From Streptomyces sp. ISL-66 (lineage in GTDB: Bacteria; Actinomycetota; Actinomycetes; Streptomycetales; Streptomycetaceae), in assembly GCF_018614135.1 (NCBI RefSeq), contig NZ_JAGGOW010000040.1, forward strand, positions 17,414-81,413: a stretch of 64,000 bases of DNA, in the 5' to 3' direction. Shown here piece by piece: positions 24,868 through 33,621 of this stretch (positions within the stretch are counted from its first letter, which is position 1; every line of letters begins with the position of its first letter). The notes beneath the pieces are model-generated. The model saw only the letters and a list, made by a program, of their open reading frames with translations, was not told the DNA's origin and ran no database searches. The position numbers and the translations under genes were made by a program.

Positions 24868-26046
24868 GTGAGCGCTGACGCACCTCCACGGACCCCGCTG
24901 CTGGACGATCTGATGCCCTGGGCCGTGGGCCCCCTGAGCCTGGGCCGCGCCTGGGTGGCGGCCCCCGACCCGGCGATCCTGCGCACCCGCTGGGCCACCC
25001 TGACCGGCGCCGACGCCCCCGAGCGGGAACGACTGTTCCGCCCGACCCGGGCCCGGACCCCCGCCGCCGGGGCCGCCGCACTGCCGGGCCAGCGCGCGGG
25101 ATCCACCGCCCGGTTCACGGACACGCCCGGACCCTGCCCCGATCCCGTACGGGTGCTGCGCGATCCCTTCGACGAGCAGTGGCTGCTGCCCGACCAGCGG
25201 CTCATCGACCGGGCCCGCCCGGAGCTGTGGCGGGTGCTGGACGAGCACCAGCTCTTCACCGTCGAGTCCCCGCAGGCGGCCGGGCTGCTGGTCACCGCAC
25301 ACCTGCCCGCCGGCCGGCTCGGCCGGATCCGCCCCCTGCACCGGCGCCCCGGGGGCGCCGAGCCCAATCTCGCCCCCGGCCTGCTGCCGCTGCTCGGCGA
25401 CCGCTACGGCACCTGGGTCACCCCCGAGGACGTGCTGTGCTGGATCCTCGCCGCCGGACGTCCGGGGCCGCGGGGGTACGAGGTCCCGCTCACCGCCGAC
25501 CCCGAGCGCTGGCGGGCCGGGCTGGAGCTGGGCCACCGGCTGCTCGCGGTCCAGCTGCGCGGGGCGCGCGGCGGCGAGGCGCCCCGGCTGCCCGGCGGGC
25601 GCCGGCCCTACGTCCGCTCCGCGCTGCCGCTCTGGCCGCGCGAGCTCGCGTACGACCCGGAGAGCGAGACCCTCCGCATCGGCGGCGGGACCGTCTCCCC
25701 CGTCCCCGCCGGGGCGTGGGAGTACGAGGTCCAGGGCGTGCGCGTCCTGGAGGCGTGGTTCGGTGCCCGGCTCGCCCACCGGGACCCTCAGGCCGACGGA
25801 CTGGAGGCGCTGGGTCCGGCCGAGTGGCCGCAGGACTGGACCTCGGAGCTGCTGGCCCTGGTGACGACCCTGGCGCTGCTGGCGGACCTGGCACCGGAGC
25901 GGACCGCCTTCGAGCCCGGACCCCCGCTGGGCGACGCCGGGCCGCACGCGGCCGGAGTTCTGCCGCCGCCCTCCTGGGCCCGGCGCCCGGCTTCGGTACT
26001 GGACCACCAGGAAGAGGGACCCGGCGGGCAGTTCGCACTCCTCTGA
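24868..26046 (+). CDS. Solitary type ISP restriction/modification-like C-terminal domain protein
   Basis: A 392-aa protein matching actinobacterial entries called type ISP restriction/modification enzyme, through blocks such as DLMPWAVGPLSLGRAW, FDEQWLLPDQRLIDRARPELW, PGGAEPNLAPGLL, LPGGRRPYVRSALP, YEVQGVRVLEAWFGAR and WTSELLALVTTLALLA. These correspond to the target-recognition end of type ISP enzymes. No nuclease, helicase or methyltransferase motif is present, and none is encoded nearby, so it is probably not a working restriction enzyme. It might be a DNA-binding or domesticated protein. Confidence 0.75.
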   Translation: MSADAPPRTPLLDDLMPWAVGPLSLGRAWVAAPDPAILRTRWATLTGADAPERERLFRPTRARTPAAGAAALPGQRAGSTARFTDTPGPCPDPVRVLRDPFDEQWLLPDQRLIDRARPELWRVLDEHQLFTVESPQAAGLLVTAHLPAGRLGRIRPLHRRPGGAEPNLAPGLLPLLGDRYGTWVTPEDVLCWILAAGRPGPRGYEVPLTADPERWRAGLELGHRLLAVQLRGARGGEAPRLPGGRRPYVRSALPLWPRELAYDPESETLRIGGGTVSPVPAGAWEYEVQGVRVLEAWFGARLAHRDPQADGLEALGPAEWPQDWTSELLALVTTLALLADLAPERTAFEPGPPLGDAGPHAAGVLPPPSWARRPASVLDHQEEGPGGQFALL

Positions 26047-26188
26047 GCCGCGCCGGAGACCTGCGGCGGGCCGGGCGCCGCGCCGGGGCCGGCCCTGCCC
26101 GCCCTGCCTCCATTCCGTGGCCGCCTGCCCCGCCTTGCCCTGTTGCGCTCCGCCCGCCCCCGCCCGCGAGGGTCCGAAACGGGACCGG

Positions 26189-26914
26189 CTATTCCCCCCA
26201 AGCCCCCAGCAGCCGTGACACCGACCGGTCGAACACCTCGTCCGGTTCGGTCAGTTCGCCCGGCACCCCCGGCGCGGACGCGAGCACGCCCGCCAGGAGC
26301 GGGTACTCCCCCGTCGCCAGCCGGGAGCCGAGCCAGGCCGCCCGTACGCCCTGTTCGGCGGCCTCGCTCCAGGGGAGCTGGCGGGCCCGCTCGGCCAGGG
26401 CCAGTTCGCCCGCGACGAAGGCGGCCACCGTGCCGTTGATGGCGGCGATCAGCTCCAGTTTCTCCCCGCCCGGGGCCCGGAGCGGCGCCAGGCAGGCCAG
26501 GCTGTGCTCGAGGTACCGCAGGGCGTTCGGCCCGAATCCGTAGACCGGGCTCAGCAGCCGGGGCAGCCATGGGTGCCGGTGCATGATGCCCCGGGTCTGG
26601 CGGGCCAGCGCGAGCTGGTCGGCCCGCCAGTCGCCGGCAGGCGGCGCGAGCTCGTACTCCCCGCTGACGGCGTCGACCATCAGCTCGTACAGGTCCTCCT
26701 TGCGCGGCACGTAGTTGTAGAGGGACATGGTCCCGGCGCCGATGCCGGCCGCCACGCGCCGCATGGAGACGGCCTCGATCCCTTCGCCGTCGGCGATCCG
26801 CACCGCCTCGGCGGCGATCGAGTCGCGGCTGTGCGCGGGCCGCGGGCCGCGGCCGGCCCGCGGCGGGCGGGCCCAGATCACTTCGGGTTCAGCGGAGCGG
26901 CCGCTGGGTGTCAT
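26189..26914 (-). CDS. TetR/AcrR-family repressor of the adjacent ABC exporter
   Basis: A 241-aa regulator with helix-turn-helix VSMRRVAAGIGAGTMSLYNYV and a TetR_C-type ligand domain; about 28 Arg/Pro-rich residues precede the DNA-binding domain. ATG 26914 follows GAGG at 9 nt. It is divergent from a DrrA/DrrB-like exporter operon, and two TACGTACG palindromes lie in the shared region. This layout is typical of drug-responsive repressors that control an exporter and themselves. Inducer unknown. Confidence 0.92.
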   Translation of the reverse strand: MTPSGRSAEPEVIWARPPRAGRGPRPAHSRDSIAAEAVRIADGEGIEAVSMRRVAAGIGAGTMSLYNYVPRKEDLYELMVDAVSGEYELAPPAGDWRADQLALARQTRGIMHRHPWLPRLLSPVYGFGPNALRYLEHSLACLAPLRAPGGEKLELIAAINGTVAAFVAGELALAERARQLPWSEAAEQGVRAAWLGSRLATGEYPLLAGVLASAPGVPGELTEPDEVFDRSVSRLLGAWGE

Positions 26915-26949
26915 CGCTCATCACCTCGTCCATCGCTCACCATCGTAGT

Positions 26950-26966
26950 TACGTACGACGTACGTA
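26950..26966. promoter_or_regulatory. Operator 1 of the TetR-ABC exporter pair
   Basis: TACGTACG-A-CGTACGTA, a perfect 17-bp palindrome, sits at the -35 position of the exporter promoter, whose -10 TAGGGT is at 26973-26978. Confidence 0.7.
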
Positions 26967-26985
26967 GTCAGGTAGGGTGCACCGC

Positions 26986-27957
26986 ATGACTACTACGTAC
27001 GCCGTACTTAGTGAGGGTCTGGAGAAGAACTACGGCGAGGTGCACGCCCTTCGCGGCCTCGATCTCGCCGTCCCCGAAGGCGCGGTCTGCGGCCTCCTCG
27101 GCCCCAACGGCGCGGGGAAGACCACCGCCGTCCGGATCCTCGCCACCCTCACCGCGCCCACCGGCGGCCGCGCCCTCGTCGCCGGCCACGACGTCGTGCG
27201 CGACCCGGCCGCCGTCCGCCGCGCCATCGGGGTCACCGGCCAATCCGCCTCGGTCGACGGGGACTTGACCGGCCGCGAGAACCTGCGGCTGTTCGCCCGC
27301 CTCGCCGGACTGCGCGGCCGGGCCGCCCGGGAGCGCGCCGACGAGCTGCTGGACCACTTCGGCCTCGCCGGGGCCGCCGACCGGGTGGCGGGCACCTGGT
27401 CGGGCGGCATGCGCCGGCGCCTCGACCTGGCCGCCGGGCTGGTCACACGGCCCCGGGTGCTCTTCCTCGACGAGCCGACCACCGGCCTCGACCCGGCCGC
27501 CCGCGAACAGATCTGGACGGCCGTACGGAGCCTCGCGCGGGAGGGGACGAGCGTGCTGCTCACCACCCAGTACCTGGAGGAGGCCGACCGGCTCGCCGAC
27601 GACATCGTGGTCGTGGACCACGGCCGGACCGCCGCCACCGGCACCCCGGCCGAGCTCAAGGCGCGGATCGGCTCCTACGCCGAGGCCACCGTCGCCGGGG
27701 CCGGGGCCCTCGCGGGCGCGGCCGCCGTGCTCGACCAGCTGACCGGGGGCCTGCCCGTCCTGGACCGGGACCGCCTCACCGTCGGCGTGACCGTGCTCGA
27801 CGCCGGACTCACGCTGCCGCGGATCGTCCGCGCACTGGACGCGGCCGGGATCGCCGTCACCGACGCGAGCCTGCGCCCGCCCACCCTCGACGAGGTCTTC
27901 CTGCGCCTCACCGGGGCCCGTCCCGCCACCACCGAGCCCAAGGAGCACGCCGCATGA
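26986..27957 (+). CDS. ABC transporter ATP-binding protein (DrrA-like drug exporter)
   Basis: A 323-aa ATPase with Walker A GPNGAGKTT, Q-loop region GVTGQSASVD, signature WSGGMRRRLD, Walker B VLFLDEPTTGLD and switch His region LLTTQYLEEAD, plus the C-terminal extension of the DrrA family. ATG 26986 is chosen because TAGGGT (26973-26978) is 7 nt upstream, giving a leaderless mRNA; the GTG at 26977 overlaps that -10. It overlaps the permease gene by ATGA. It powers export of an unknown hydrophobic compound under TetR control. Confidence 0.95.
   Translation: MTTTYAVLSEGLEKNYGEVHALRGLDLAVPEGAVCGLLGPNGAGKTTAVRILATLTAPTGGRALVAGHDVVRDPAAVRRAIGVTGQSASVDGDLTGRENLRLFARLAGLRGRAARERADELLDHFGLAGAADRVAGTWSGGMRRRLDLAAGLVTRPRVLFLDEPTTGLDPAAREQIWTAVRSLAREGTSVLLTTQYLEEADRLADDIVVVDHGRTAATGTPAELKARIGSYAEATVAGAGALAGAAAVLDQLTGGLPVLDRDRLTVGVTVLDAGLTLPRIVRALDAAGIAVTDASLRPPTLDEVFLRLTGARPATTEPKEHAA
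26994..27010. promoter_or_regulatory. Operator 2, inside the start of the ABC ATPase gene
   Basis: TACGTACG-C-CGTACTTA differs from a perfect palindrome by one base and lies in codons 3-9 of the ATPase gene, 44 bp after operator 1. It could act as a roadblock or support cooperative binding. Confidence 0.6.
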
Positions 27958-28751
27958 GCACCCTCCTGTCCGACGGCGGCGCCGTCCTCACCCGCCAGTT
28001 GCAGAAGGCCCGGCACGCCCCGGCGCTGCTGATCCTGACCCAGACCATGCCGGTCGCCATGCTGCTGTTCTTCGGCTACGTCTTCGGCAGCGCGCTCGCC
28101 ATGCCCGGCCGGGAGTACCGGCAGTTCCTGGTCCCGGGACTGCTCGCCGCCACCGCCGCGAACGGGCTGATGGCGGGGATGTTCACGGCGGCGCAGGACG
28201 CGCACCGCGGGGTGACGGACCGCTTCCGGACCCTGCCGATGAGCCGGACGGCCGTGCCGCTGGGACAGACGGCCGCGGATCTGCTGACCACCGCCGTCTC
28301 GATGGTGCCGCTGATGCTGGTGGGGCTGGCGATGGGCTGGCGGGTCGAGAACGACCCCGCGGGGGCGCTCGGAGCCCTCGGTGTGCTGCTGCTCTTCCGC
28401 TTCGCCACCGCGTGGGTGGGGACGTACCTCGGCCTGCTGAGCAAGAGCGAGGAAGCGGCGGGCCAGCTCGGAAGCGCCACGTTCCTGCTGCCGATGCTCT
28501 CCGCCGCGTACCTGCCGACGGCGGGCCTGCCCGGATGGCTGCGTACCGTCGCCGAGTGGAACCCGATCAGCGCCGTCGCCACCGCCGTGCGCGTGATGTG
28601 CGCAGGCGCCGGCGGCGAAGCCGCAGAGGCCGCGGCGGGCGCCGCCTGGCCGGTCGCGCACCCGGTGGCCGGGGCGCTGCTCTGGTCGCTGGTCCTGCTC
28701 GCCGTCTTCGTGCCGGCGGCCACGCGCCGGTACGCGCGCGGCCGCGACTGA
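27954..28751 (+). CDS. ABC-2 type transporter permease (DrrB-like)
   Basis: A 265-aa integral membrane protein with six predicted helices and the ABC-2 pattern. It is translationally coupled to the ATPase by a 4-bp overlap. The cytoplasmic loop after helix 2 carries DRFRTLPMSRTAVPLGQ, the coupling region conserved in DrrB proteins. With the ATPase it should form a 2+2 exporter. No dedicated substrate gene is nearby. Confidence 0.93.
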   Translation: MSTLLSDGGAVLTRQLQKARHAPALLILTQTMPVAMLLFFGYVFGSALAMPGREYRQFLVPGLLAATAANGLMAGMFTAAQDAHRGVTDRFRTLPMSRTAVPLGQTAADLLTTAVSMVPLMLVGLAMGWRVENDPAGALGALGVLLLFRFATAWVGTYLGLLSKSEEAAGQLGSATFLLPMLSAAYLPTAGLPGWLRTVAEWNPISAVATAVRVMCAGAGGEAAEAAAGAAWPVAHPVAGALLWSLVLLAVFVPAATRRYARGRD

Positions 28752-28916
28752 GCGGAAGCCGGAGCAGGAGCGGAGACCGGGCCCGGCGGCATGGGACGGG
28801 GTGGCCCCCGCCCCCGCCCCCGTCCCCGTCCCCGCACAGACCCGGGCCGCGCGGCCCCCGCCACCCGGAGCCCCGAGGCCCGGGGAGCCCCGCGGCCCGG
28901 GAGCCCGGCGGCCCCG

Positions 28917-28953
28917 ACCGGCCCGGAGGGTGACAGATCTCCTCCGGGCCGGT
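28917..28953. promoter_or_regulatory. Perfect 13-bp hairpin just upstream of the CoA-transferase gene
   Basis: ACCGGCCCGGAGG (28917-28929) pairs exactly with CCTCCGGGCCGGT (28941-28953) around GTGACAGATCT. It lies 165 bp after the exporter operon and 12 bp before the CoA-transferase start. It could terminate the exporter mRNA or act as a leader structure. The rest of 28752-28965 is GC-rich with no gene. Confidence 0.55.
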
Positions 28954-28965
28954 AGGCAGAGGGTC

Positions 28966-30177
28966 ATGGAACCCGATACGCACGCCACCGACCCGCTGCC
29001 GCTCGACGGAATCACCGTCGTCGCCGTGGAGCAGGCCGTCTCGGCCCCCTTCGCCACCCGCCAGCTCGCCGACCTCGGCGCGCGGGTCATCAAGGTCGAG
29101 CGGCCCGACGGCGGCGACTTCGCGCGCGGTTACGACACCGCCGCGCACGGTCTCGCCTCGCATTTCGTCTGGGCCAACCGGGGCAAGGAGTCGATCGCGC
29201 TCGACCTCAAGGATCCGCGCGGCCGCGAGCTCCTGCACGGGCTGCTCGACGGGGCCGACGTCTTCGTCCAGAACCTCGCGCAGGGCGCCGCCGCCCGGCT
29301 CGGGCTCGACTCGGCCGCGCTGTGCGCGCGTTACCCCCGGCTGGTCGCCGTGGACGTGTCCGGCTACGGACCCGAAGGCCCGTACGCCCACAAACGCGCC
29401 TACGACATGCTCGTCCAGTGCGAGGCCGGCCTGGTCTCGGTGACCGGCACGCCCGAGCGGCCCGTCAAGGCGGGCATTCCGGCGGCGGACATCGCTGCCG
29501 CCATGTACGCCTTCTCGGGGGTGCTCGCGGCCCTGCTGCGGCGCGGGACCACCGGGCGCGGGGGCAGGGTGGAGGTGTCGATGCTGGACGCGCTCGCCGA
29601 ATGGATGGGGCACCCGCTGCACCACACGATGCACGGTGGGGAGCAGCCGGTGCGGACCGGGCTCGCGCACGCCGTCATCGCGCCCTACGACGCCTACCCG
29701 ACGGCGGACGGAGACCGGGTGCTGCTCTCGGTCCAGAACGACCGGGAATGGCGCAGGCTCACGGAACAGGTGTTGGAGCGCCCGGAGTTGGCCGACGACC
29801 CGGGATTCGCGACGAACGCCGCGCGCACCGCGAACCGGGAGAAGACCGATGCGGTGGTGGCGGACGCGCTGGGCCGGCTCGGCGCGGCCGAGGCGATCGG
29901 CCGACTGGAGGAGGCGGGCATCGCCTGCGCGCGGCTGAACTCGGTGGCCCAGCTCGCGGCGCACCCCCAGCTGGCGGCCCGGGACCGCTGGCGGGAGGTG
30001 GGCTCGCCCGCGGGTCCGCTGCGGGCCCTGCTGCCGCCGATCGGACTGCCCGGCGGCGCGGCACCGCACATGGGTGCGGTGCCCGCGCTCGGCGAACACA
30101 CCGAAGCCCTCCTGCTCGCCCTGGGGATGACGGGTGAACAGATCACGGCATTGCGCCGGGACGGCGTAGTGCGCTGA
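28966..30177 (+). CDS. CaiB/BaiF-family (class III) CoA transferase
   Basis: A 403-aa enzyme. Blocks are VVAVEQAVSAPFATRQLADLGARVIKVERPDGGDFAR, ANRGKESIALDLKD, DVFVQNLAQGAAARLG, VDVSGYGPEGPY and the catalytic-region AYDMLVQCEAGL with the conserved Asp after AY. These proteins move CoA between carboxylic acids, using an Asp-bound CoA intermediate, and are common in degradation of unusual acids. ATG 28966 follows GCAGAGGG. It stands alone on the plus strand, so the acid is unknown. Confidence 0.93.
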   Translation: MEPDTHATDPLPLDGITVVAVEQAVSAPFATRQLADLGARVIKVERPDGGDFARGYDTAAHGLASHFVWANRGKESIALDLKDPRGRELLHGLLDGADVFVQNLAQGAAARLGLDSAALCARYPRLVAVDVSGYGPEGPYAHKRAYDMLVQCEAGLVSVTGTPERPVKAGIPAADIAAAMYAFSGVLAALLRRGTTGRGGRVEVSMLDALAEWMGHPLHHTMHGGEQPVRTGLAHAVIAPYDAYPTADGDRVLLSVQNDREWRRLTEQVLERPELADDPGFATNAARTANREKTDAVVADALGRLGAAEAIGRLEEAGIACARLNSVAQLAAHPQLAARDRWREVGSPAGPLRALLPPIGLPGGAAPHMGAVPALGEHTEALLLALGMTGEQITALRRDGVVR

Positions 30178-30245
30178 CGGGGCAGAATCGATCGGGCCGC
30201 CGATCGGGCCGGGAACGAAGCGGCGTGAGTGCTGGGACGGGACGT

Positions 30246-30515
30246 CTACGAACGGCGGCTGCCGAAGAGCGTGCGACGCAGCCGACGCAGCGGTGCGAAG
30301 AGCGAGACGCGCGCGCTCCGGCTCCGCAGGCGGTGCGTGTGGTCGCGCGAGGTGAGCTCGCGCATGAGCAGCGTCGCCTCGGCTGACTCGCGGTGCGGGA
30401 CGGCGGGACCGCCCAGCACGGCGAGATGGCGGTCGAGGCGCGAACTGGTCGCGCCGCTACCGCAGGTGATGGCAGGCACGCGAGGCGGCCTGCTGCGCAT
30501 TGCTATCTGTTCCAT
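30246..30515 (-). CDS. Small basic hypothetical protein
   Basis: An 89-aa protein starting at ATG 30515 behind GGGGAGAGAC. It is rich in Arg (RSRPPRVP, LRSRSARVSLFAPLRRLRRTLFGSRRS), has no membrane helix, and has one Cys. The frame is open upstream, but only this start has a ribosome binding site. I recognise it only as a type of conserved streptomycete hypothetical protein; the basic tail could bind nucleic acid or membrane. Confidence 0.65.
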   Translation of the reverse strand: MEQIAMRSRPPRVPAITCGSGATSSRLDRHLAVLGGPAVPHRESAEATLLMRELTSRDHTHRLRSRSARVSLFAPLRRLRRTLFGSRRS

Positions 30516-30878
30516 GTCTCTCCCCACCCGTACGAGGGCACCCGGCCCACCGGGCAGGTTAAACCCTACCGCCCCCGCGTCGCGCCCGGGTATCCCGGTG
30601 GTGTGAATTGCCCCTGTGGCGAGCGGGAGTTGACGATTACTCAGCGGAGTCACCCGTCACTCTCCGCGCAAACCGAGGGCTCCGCAGGGCCTTGCGGGGG
30701 CTTCCCGCCGCCGCAGGACCCGCGGGCGGCCCCACGCGGACTCCCTGCACCTCCACGCCGACCCGGCGGCGGGGCGCCCGGAGCCGCAGCTCCCCCTCGG
30801 GGCGTGACGGGAGCCACACCGTGCGCGCTGCGCTAACTTGGAGTGATCGCCCGGTAACGCTGTTGGGGGCGCACGTGA
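30516..30878. other. Divergent intergenic region before the kinase
   Basis: The 363 bp between the small basic protein and the kinase hold promoters for both directions, with TAACTTGGAGTGATC just before the kinase. Alternative frames here are short and lack ribosome binding sites. I see no RNA gene or repeat. Confidence 0.5.
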
Positions 30879-32588
30879 ATGAGGCTTGGAGTGACTGAGT
30901 CTGCGTCGAACGACGGCGAGAACGCCGCGCGGGTCATCGCCGGGCGCTACCGCCTGCTGGGCCCGCTCGGGCACGGCGGGATGGGAACCGTGTGGCGGGC
31001 CCGCGACGAGGTGCTCGGCCGCGAGGTCGCCGTCAAGGAGGTGCGGGCACCGGCCGGGATGGACCCCGCCGAGGTGAGCCGCATGTACCGGCGCCTGGAA
31101 CGGGAGGCCTGGGCCGCGGCCCGCGTCTCGCACCGGGGCGTCGTCACCGTCTACGACGTGGCCACCGAGGACGGCCGACCGTGGATCGTGATGGAGATCG
31201 TACGGGGTCTCTCGCTCGCGGAGGTCCTGGAGGGCGACGGGCCGCTCCCCCCGCAGCGGGCCGCGCACATCGGCGAGCAGGTGCTGTCCGCGCTACGCGC
31301 GGCGCACGAGGCGGGGGTGCTGCACCGGGACGTGAAACCGGGCAACGTGCTGATCGCCAACGACGGCCGGGTGGTGCTCGGCGACTTCGGGATCGCGAGC
31401 CTGGAGGGCTCCACCGCCATCACCATGACGGGCGAGGTGGTCGGATCCCCGGAATTCCTTTCTCCGGAGCGGGCGTTGGGCCGGGAACCGGGTCCCGAGT
31501 CGGACCTGTGGGCGCTCGGGGTGATGCTGTACACCGCCGTCGAGGGGGTCCCGCCCTTCCACCGGGACACGCCGGTGGCCACGCTGCGGGCCGTGGTGGA
31601 CGAGGACTTCCCGCCGCCGGTGCGCGCCGGGGCGCTGGCTCCCGTACTGGAGGGACTGCTGGTCAAGGATCCCGGGCAGCGGCTGCCCGCGACGGAGGCG
31701 GCCCGGATGTTGCGGATCATCGGCGCGGGCGGAACCGTACGGGGCTTCGGCGGACCGGTGTCCGGGCCGACCGTGGCGCTTGCGGCGGGGGCCGCGTCGG
31801 GGCCGACGGTGGGTCCGGACACCCCGGTCTCCCTCGTGCGGCACCGCCACGGCCGTCCCACGCCGCCGGCGCCGGTGCCCGCGCCGATGTCCGCCCCCGG
31901 GACCGGCGGACCGCGCCGGCAGGGCGGGGCCGGGGCGGTCCTGACCGCCGGGATCGTGCTGCTGGTGGTCGTGGTGGCCCTGCTGGGCTGGCTGCTGTGG
32001 AGGGACCTGCGGGACACCGGCGGCGACGGCGGGGTCCGCCCCACGCTCCCGGCGACCCCCACCGCGAGCGCCGACGCCTCGCCTTCGCCCAGCCCCTCCC
32101 CGAGCCCGTCCGAGAGCCCGTCCGCGTCCCCTTCGGCGTCCCCCTCGGCCACTGCGCCGGCGAATCTCACCGTGTCCGCGGTCCAGGCCGTCCGCGACGG
32201 CTACCGCGGCACCTGCCCGGCGCCGGCTGCCGAAGCGCCCGCCTTCACGGCCACCGTGACCGTGGACCGGACCCCGGCCGTGCTGGAGTACCGCTGGGCC
32301 ACGCGGAGCGGGGAGACCTCCGGTCCCGGCTGGCAGTCGGTCACCTACCGGGCGGGCGGGCCCGCGAGCATGCGGCTGGACCACACGGAGCTGACGTACT
32401 ACCCGGACGCGACCTTCGAGGACGCGGTGCGGCTGGAGATCCGGAGCCCGGCGGAGGTGTCCTCGGCCTGGCTGGAGTACTCCGTGACGTGCGAGGAGGA
32501 GACCCCGACGGACGGGGCCTCCTCCCCTGGCGCTTCCGGTCCGAGCGGCTCCCCGTCACCGGAGCCGGGAGCGACCGTCAGCCCTTGA
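30879..32588 (+). CDS. PknB-type transmembrane Ser/Thr protein kinase
   Basis: A 569-aa eukaryotic-type kinase. The catalytic domain (about residues 20-280) has the Gly loop LGHGGMGTVW, ATP Lys53, HRDVKPGN with catalytic Asp151, DFG and GSPEFLSPE. A Pro-rich juxtamembrane stretch, one helix (AVLTAGIVLLVVVVALLGW, near residue 360) and a Pro/Ser linker lead to an extracellular beta domain with two Cys (about residues 440-545), likely one disulphide. It lacks PASTA repeats, so the ligand is not obviously peptidoglycan. ATG 30879 is used; GTG 30891, with GAGG at 6 nt, may be the real start. Confidence 0.93.
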   Translation: MRLGVTESASNDGENAARVIAGRYRLLGPLGHGGMGTVWRARDEVLGREVAVKEVRAPAGMDPAEVSRMYRRLEREAWAAARVSHRGVVTVYDVATEDGRPWIVMEIVRGLSLAEVLEGDGPLPPQRAAHIGEQVLSALRAAHEAGVLHRDVKPGNVLIANDGRVVLGDFGIASLEGSTAITMTGEVVGSPEFLSPERALGREPGPESDLWALGVMLYTAVEGVPPFHRDTPVATLRAVVDEDFPPPVRAGALAPVLEGLLVKDPGQRLPATEAARMLRIIGAGGTVRGFGGPVSGPTVALAAGAASGPTVGPDTPVSLVRHRHGRPTPPAPVPAPMSAPGTGGPRRQGGAGAVLTAGIVLLVVVVALLGWLLWRDLRDTGGDGGVRPTLPATPTASADASPSPSPSPSPSESPSASPSASPSATAPANLTVSAVQAVRDGYRGTCPAPAAEAPAFTATVTVDRTPAVLEYRWATRSGETSGPGWQSVTYRAGGPASMRLDHTELTYYPDATFEDAVRLEIRSPAEVSSAWLEYSVTCEEETPTDGASSPGASGPSGSPSPEPGATVSP

Positions 32589-32613
32589 GCGCGCTTCGCG
32601 GGCCGTTGGACCC

Positions 32614-33420
32614 TCAGGCCGCGCCGGTGAAGACGGGCAGGTAGCCGCCGGACTGTCCGGCGGCGGTCGGGTGGTACGACTCGCCGATGTCGAGCCAGTT
32701 GAGGCTGTGCAGCCACTCGCTACCGGAGCAGATCTCGTGGCCGGTGAAGGCGCCGGCCACCGAGGCGAAGGCGAAGCCGTGGTTGGCGGCGCGTTTGGCG
32801 ATGGCGGCGTTCAGGTAGTCGGAGGCGCCGTTGATGGCCGTGCGTTCGCCCTCGGTCAGTCCGGCGACGCAGGTTCCGTTCAGCTTGTAGAAGCGGGGAT
32901 AGCCGAGGACGACCACGCGGGCGCCCGGGGAACGGCTGTGGATGGCGTTGTAGACCTGGTCGAGCTGGCCGGGGAGGGTGGAGTCCACGTACGCCTTGGC
33001 CTGGTTGACGCGACTGATGCACGCGGACTCGGACTGGAGCACACAGGTCGTCATGACGTCGGAGAATCCGGCGTCGTTGCCGCCGATGGTGATGCTGACC
33101 AGGTCGGTGCCGGAGTTCAGCGGGGTGAGCTGGCCGTTCATCACGTCACCCGTGCGGGCGCCCGAGCAGGCGGCGAAGGAGAAGGTCTGCGGGGCGTGGG
33201 CGGCGGCCCAGAGCGCCGGGTAGGCGCGCGTGGTGCGCTTGCAGTTGCCGCTCGAACTGTCGTAGTTGCCGGCGCCGACTCCGGACGAGTACGAATCGCC
33301 GAGCGCGACGTAGCCGAAGTCGGCCGCGGCGGAGGCCTGTCCCGCCCCGAACAGGGCGGCGCCCGCGGCGAGTAACAGGGCGGAGGCGAGGGCTGCGAAG
33401 CGCGGCATTCTCATGCTCAT
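32614..33420 (-). CDS. Secreted SGNH (GDSL) esterase/lipase
   Basis: A 268-aa secreted esterase of the Streptomyces SGNH type, close to what I recall of SCO1725. Signal peptide residues 1-30 end GQASAAAD. The catalytic Ser is in ALGDSYSSGVGAG, the oxyanion Gly in ACSGARTGD, Asn in ISIGGNDAGF-like TIGGNDAGF, and His in GESYHPTAAGQ. Six Cys suggest three disulphides. ATG 33420 follows AAGGAGC. Codon 16 is TTA (33373-33375), the rare bldA-dependent codon, and the ribosome binding site lies in a hairpin. Both predict growth-phase control. Confidence 0.95.
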   Translation of the reverse strand: MSMRMPRFAALASALLLAAGAALFGAGQASAAADFGYVALGDSYSSGVGAGNYDSSSGNCKRTTRAYPALWAAAHAPQTFSFAACSGARTGDVMNGQLTPLNSGTDLVSITIGGNDAGFSDVMTTCVLQSESACISRVNQAKAYVDSTLPGQLDQVYNAIHSRSPGARVVVLGYPRFYKLNGTCVAGLTEGERTAINGASDYLNAAIAKRAANHGFAFASVAGAFTGHEICSGSEWLHSLNWLDIGESYHPTAAGQSGGYLPVFTGAA

Positions 33421-33427
33421 GTATGCG

Positions 33428-33470
33428 GCTCCTTGTGGGGGGTTACTCCTCAGTCCGTGATACAAGGAGC
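33428..33470 (-). promoter_or_regulatory. Hairpin that buries the ribosome binding site of the SGNH esterase
   Basis: In the minus-strand transcript GCTCCTTGT (33470-33462) comes first and pairs perfectly with ACAAGGAGC (33436-33428), which contains the AAGGAG Shine-Dalgarno sequence. The loop is 25 nt. Folding would block initiation. Confidence 0.55.
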
Positions 33471-33621
33471 GGAGCCTTGCCGGAAGTGTTCATGTCAAGA
33501 ATGTTCCGGGTGGACATGGGGTCCGAATCTTCACCCGCACCGGGTTTGAAGAGGGGACTCCGCCACTCGATCCGGCTAAACACGGGTGCACGGGGCCAGT
33601 TCGTGCCGGATCATGGGCGCC

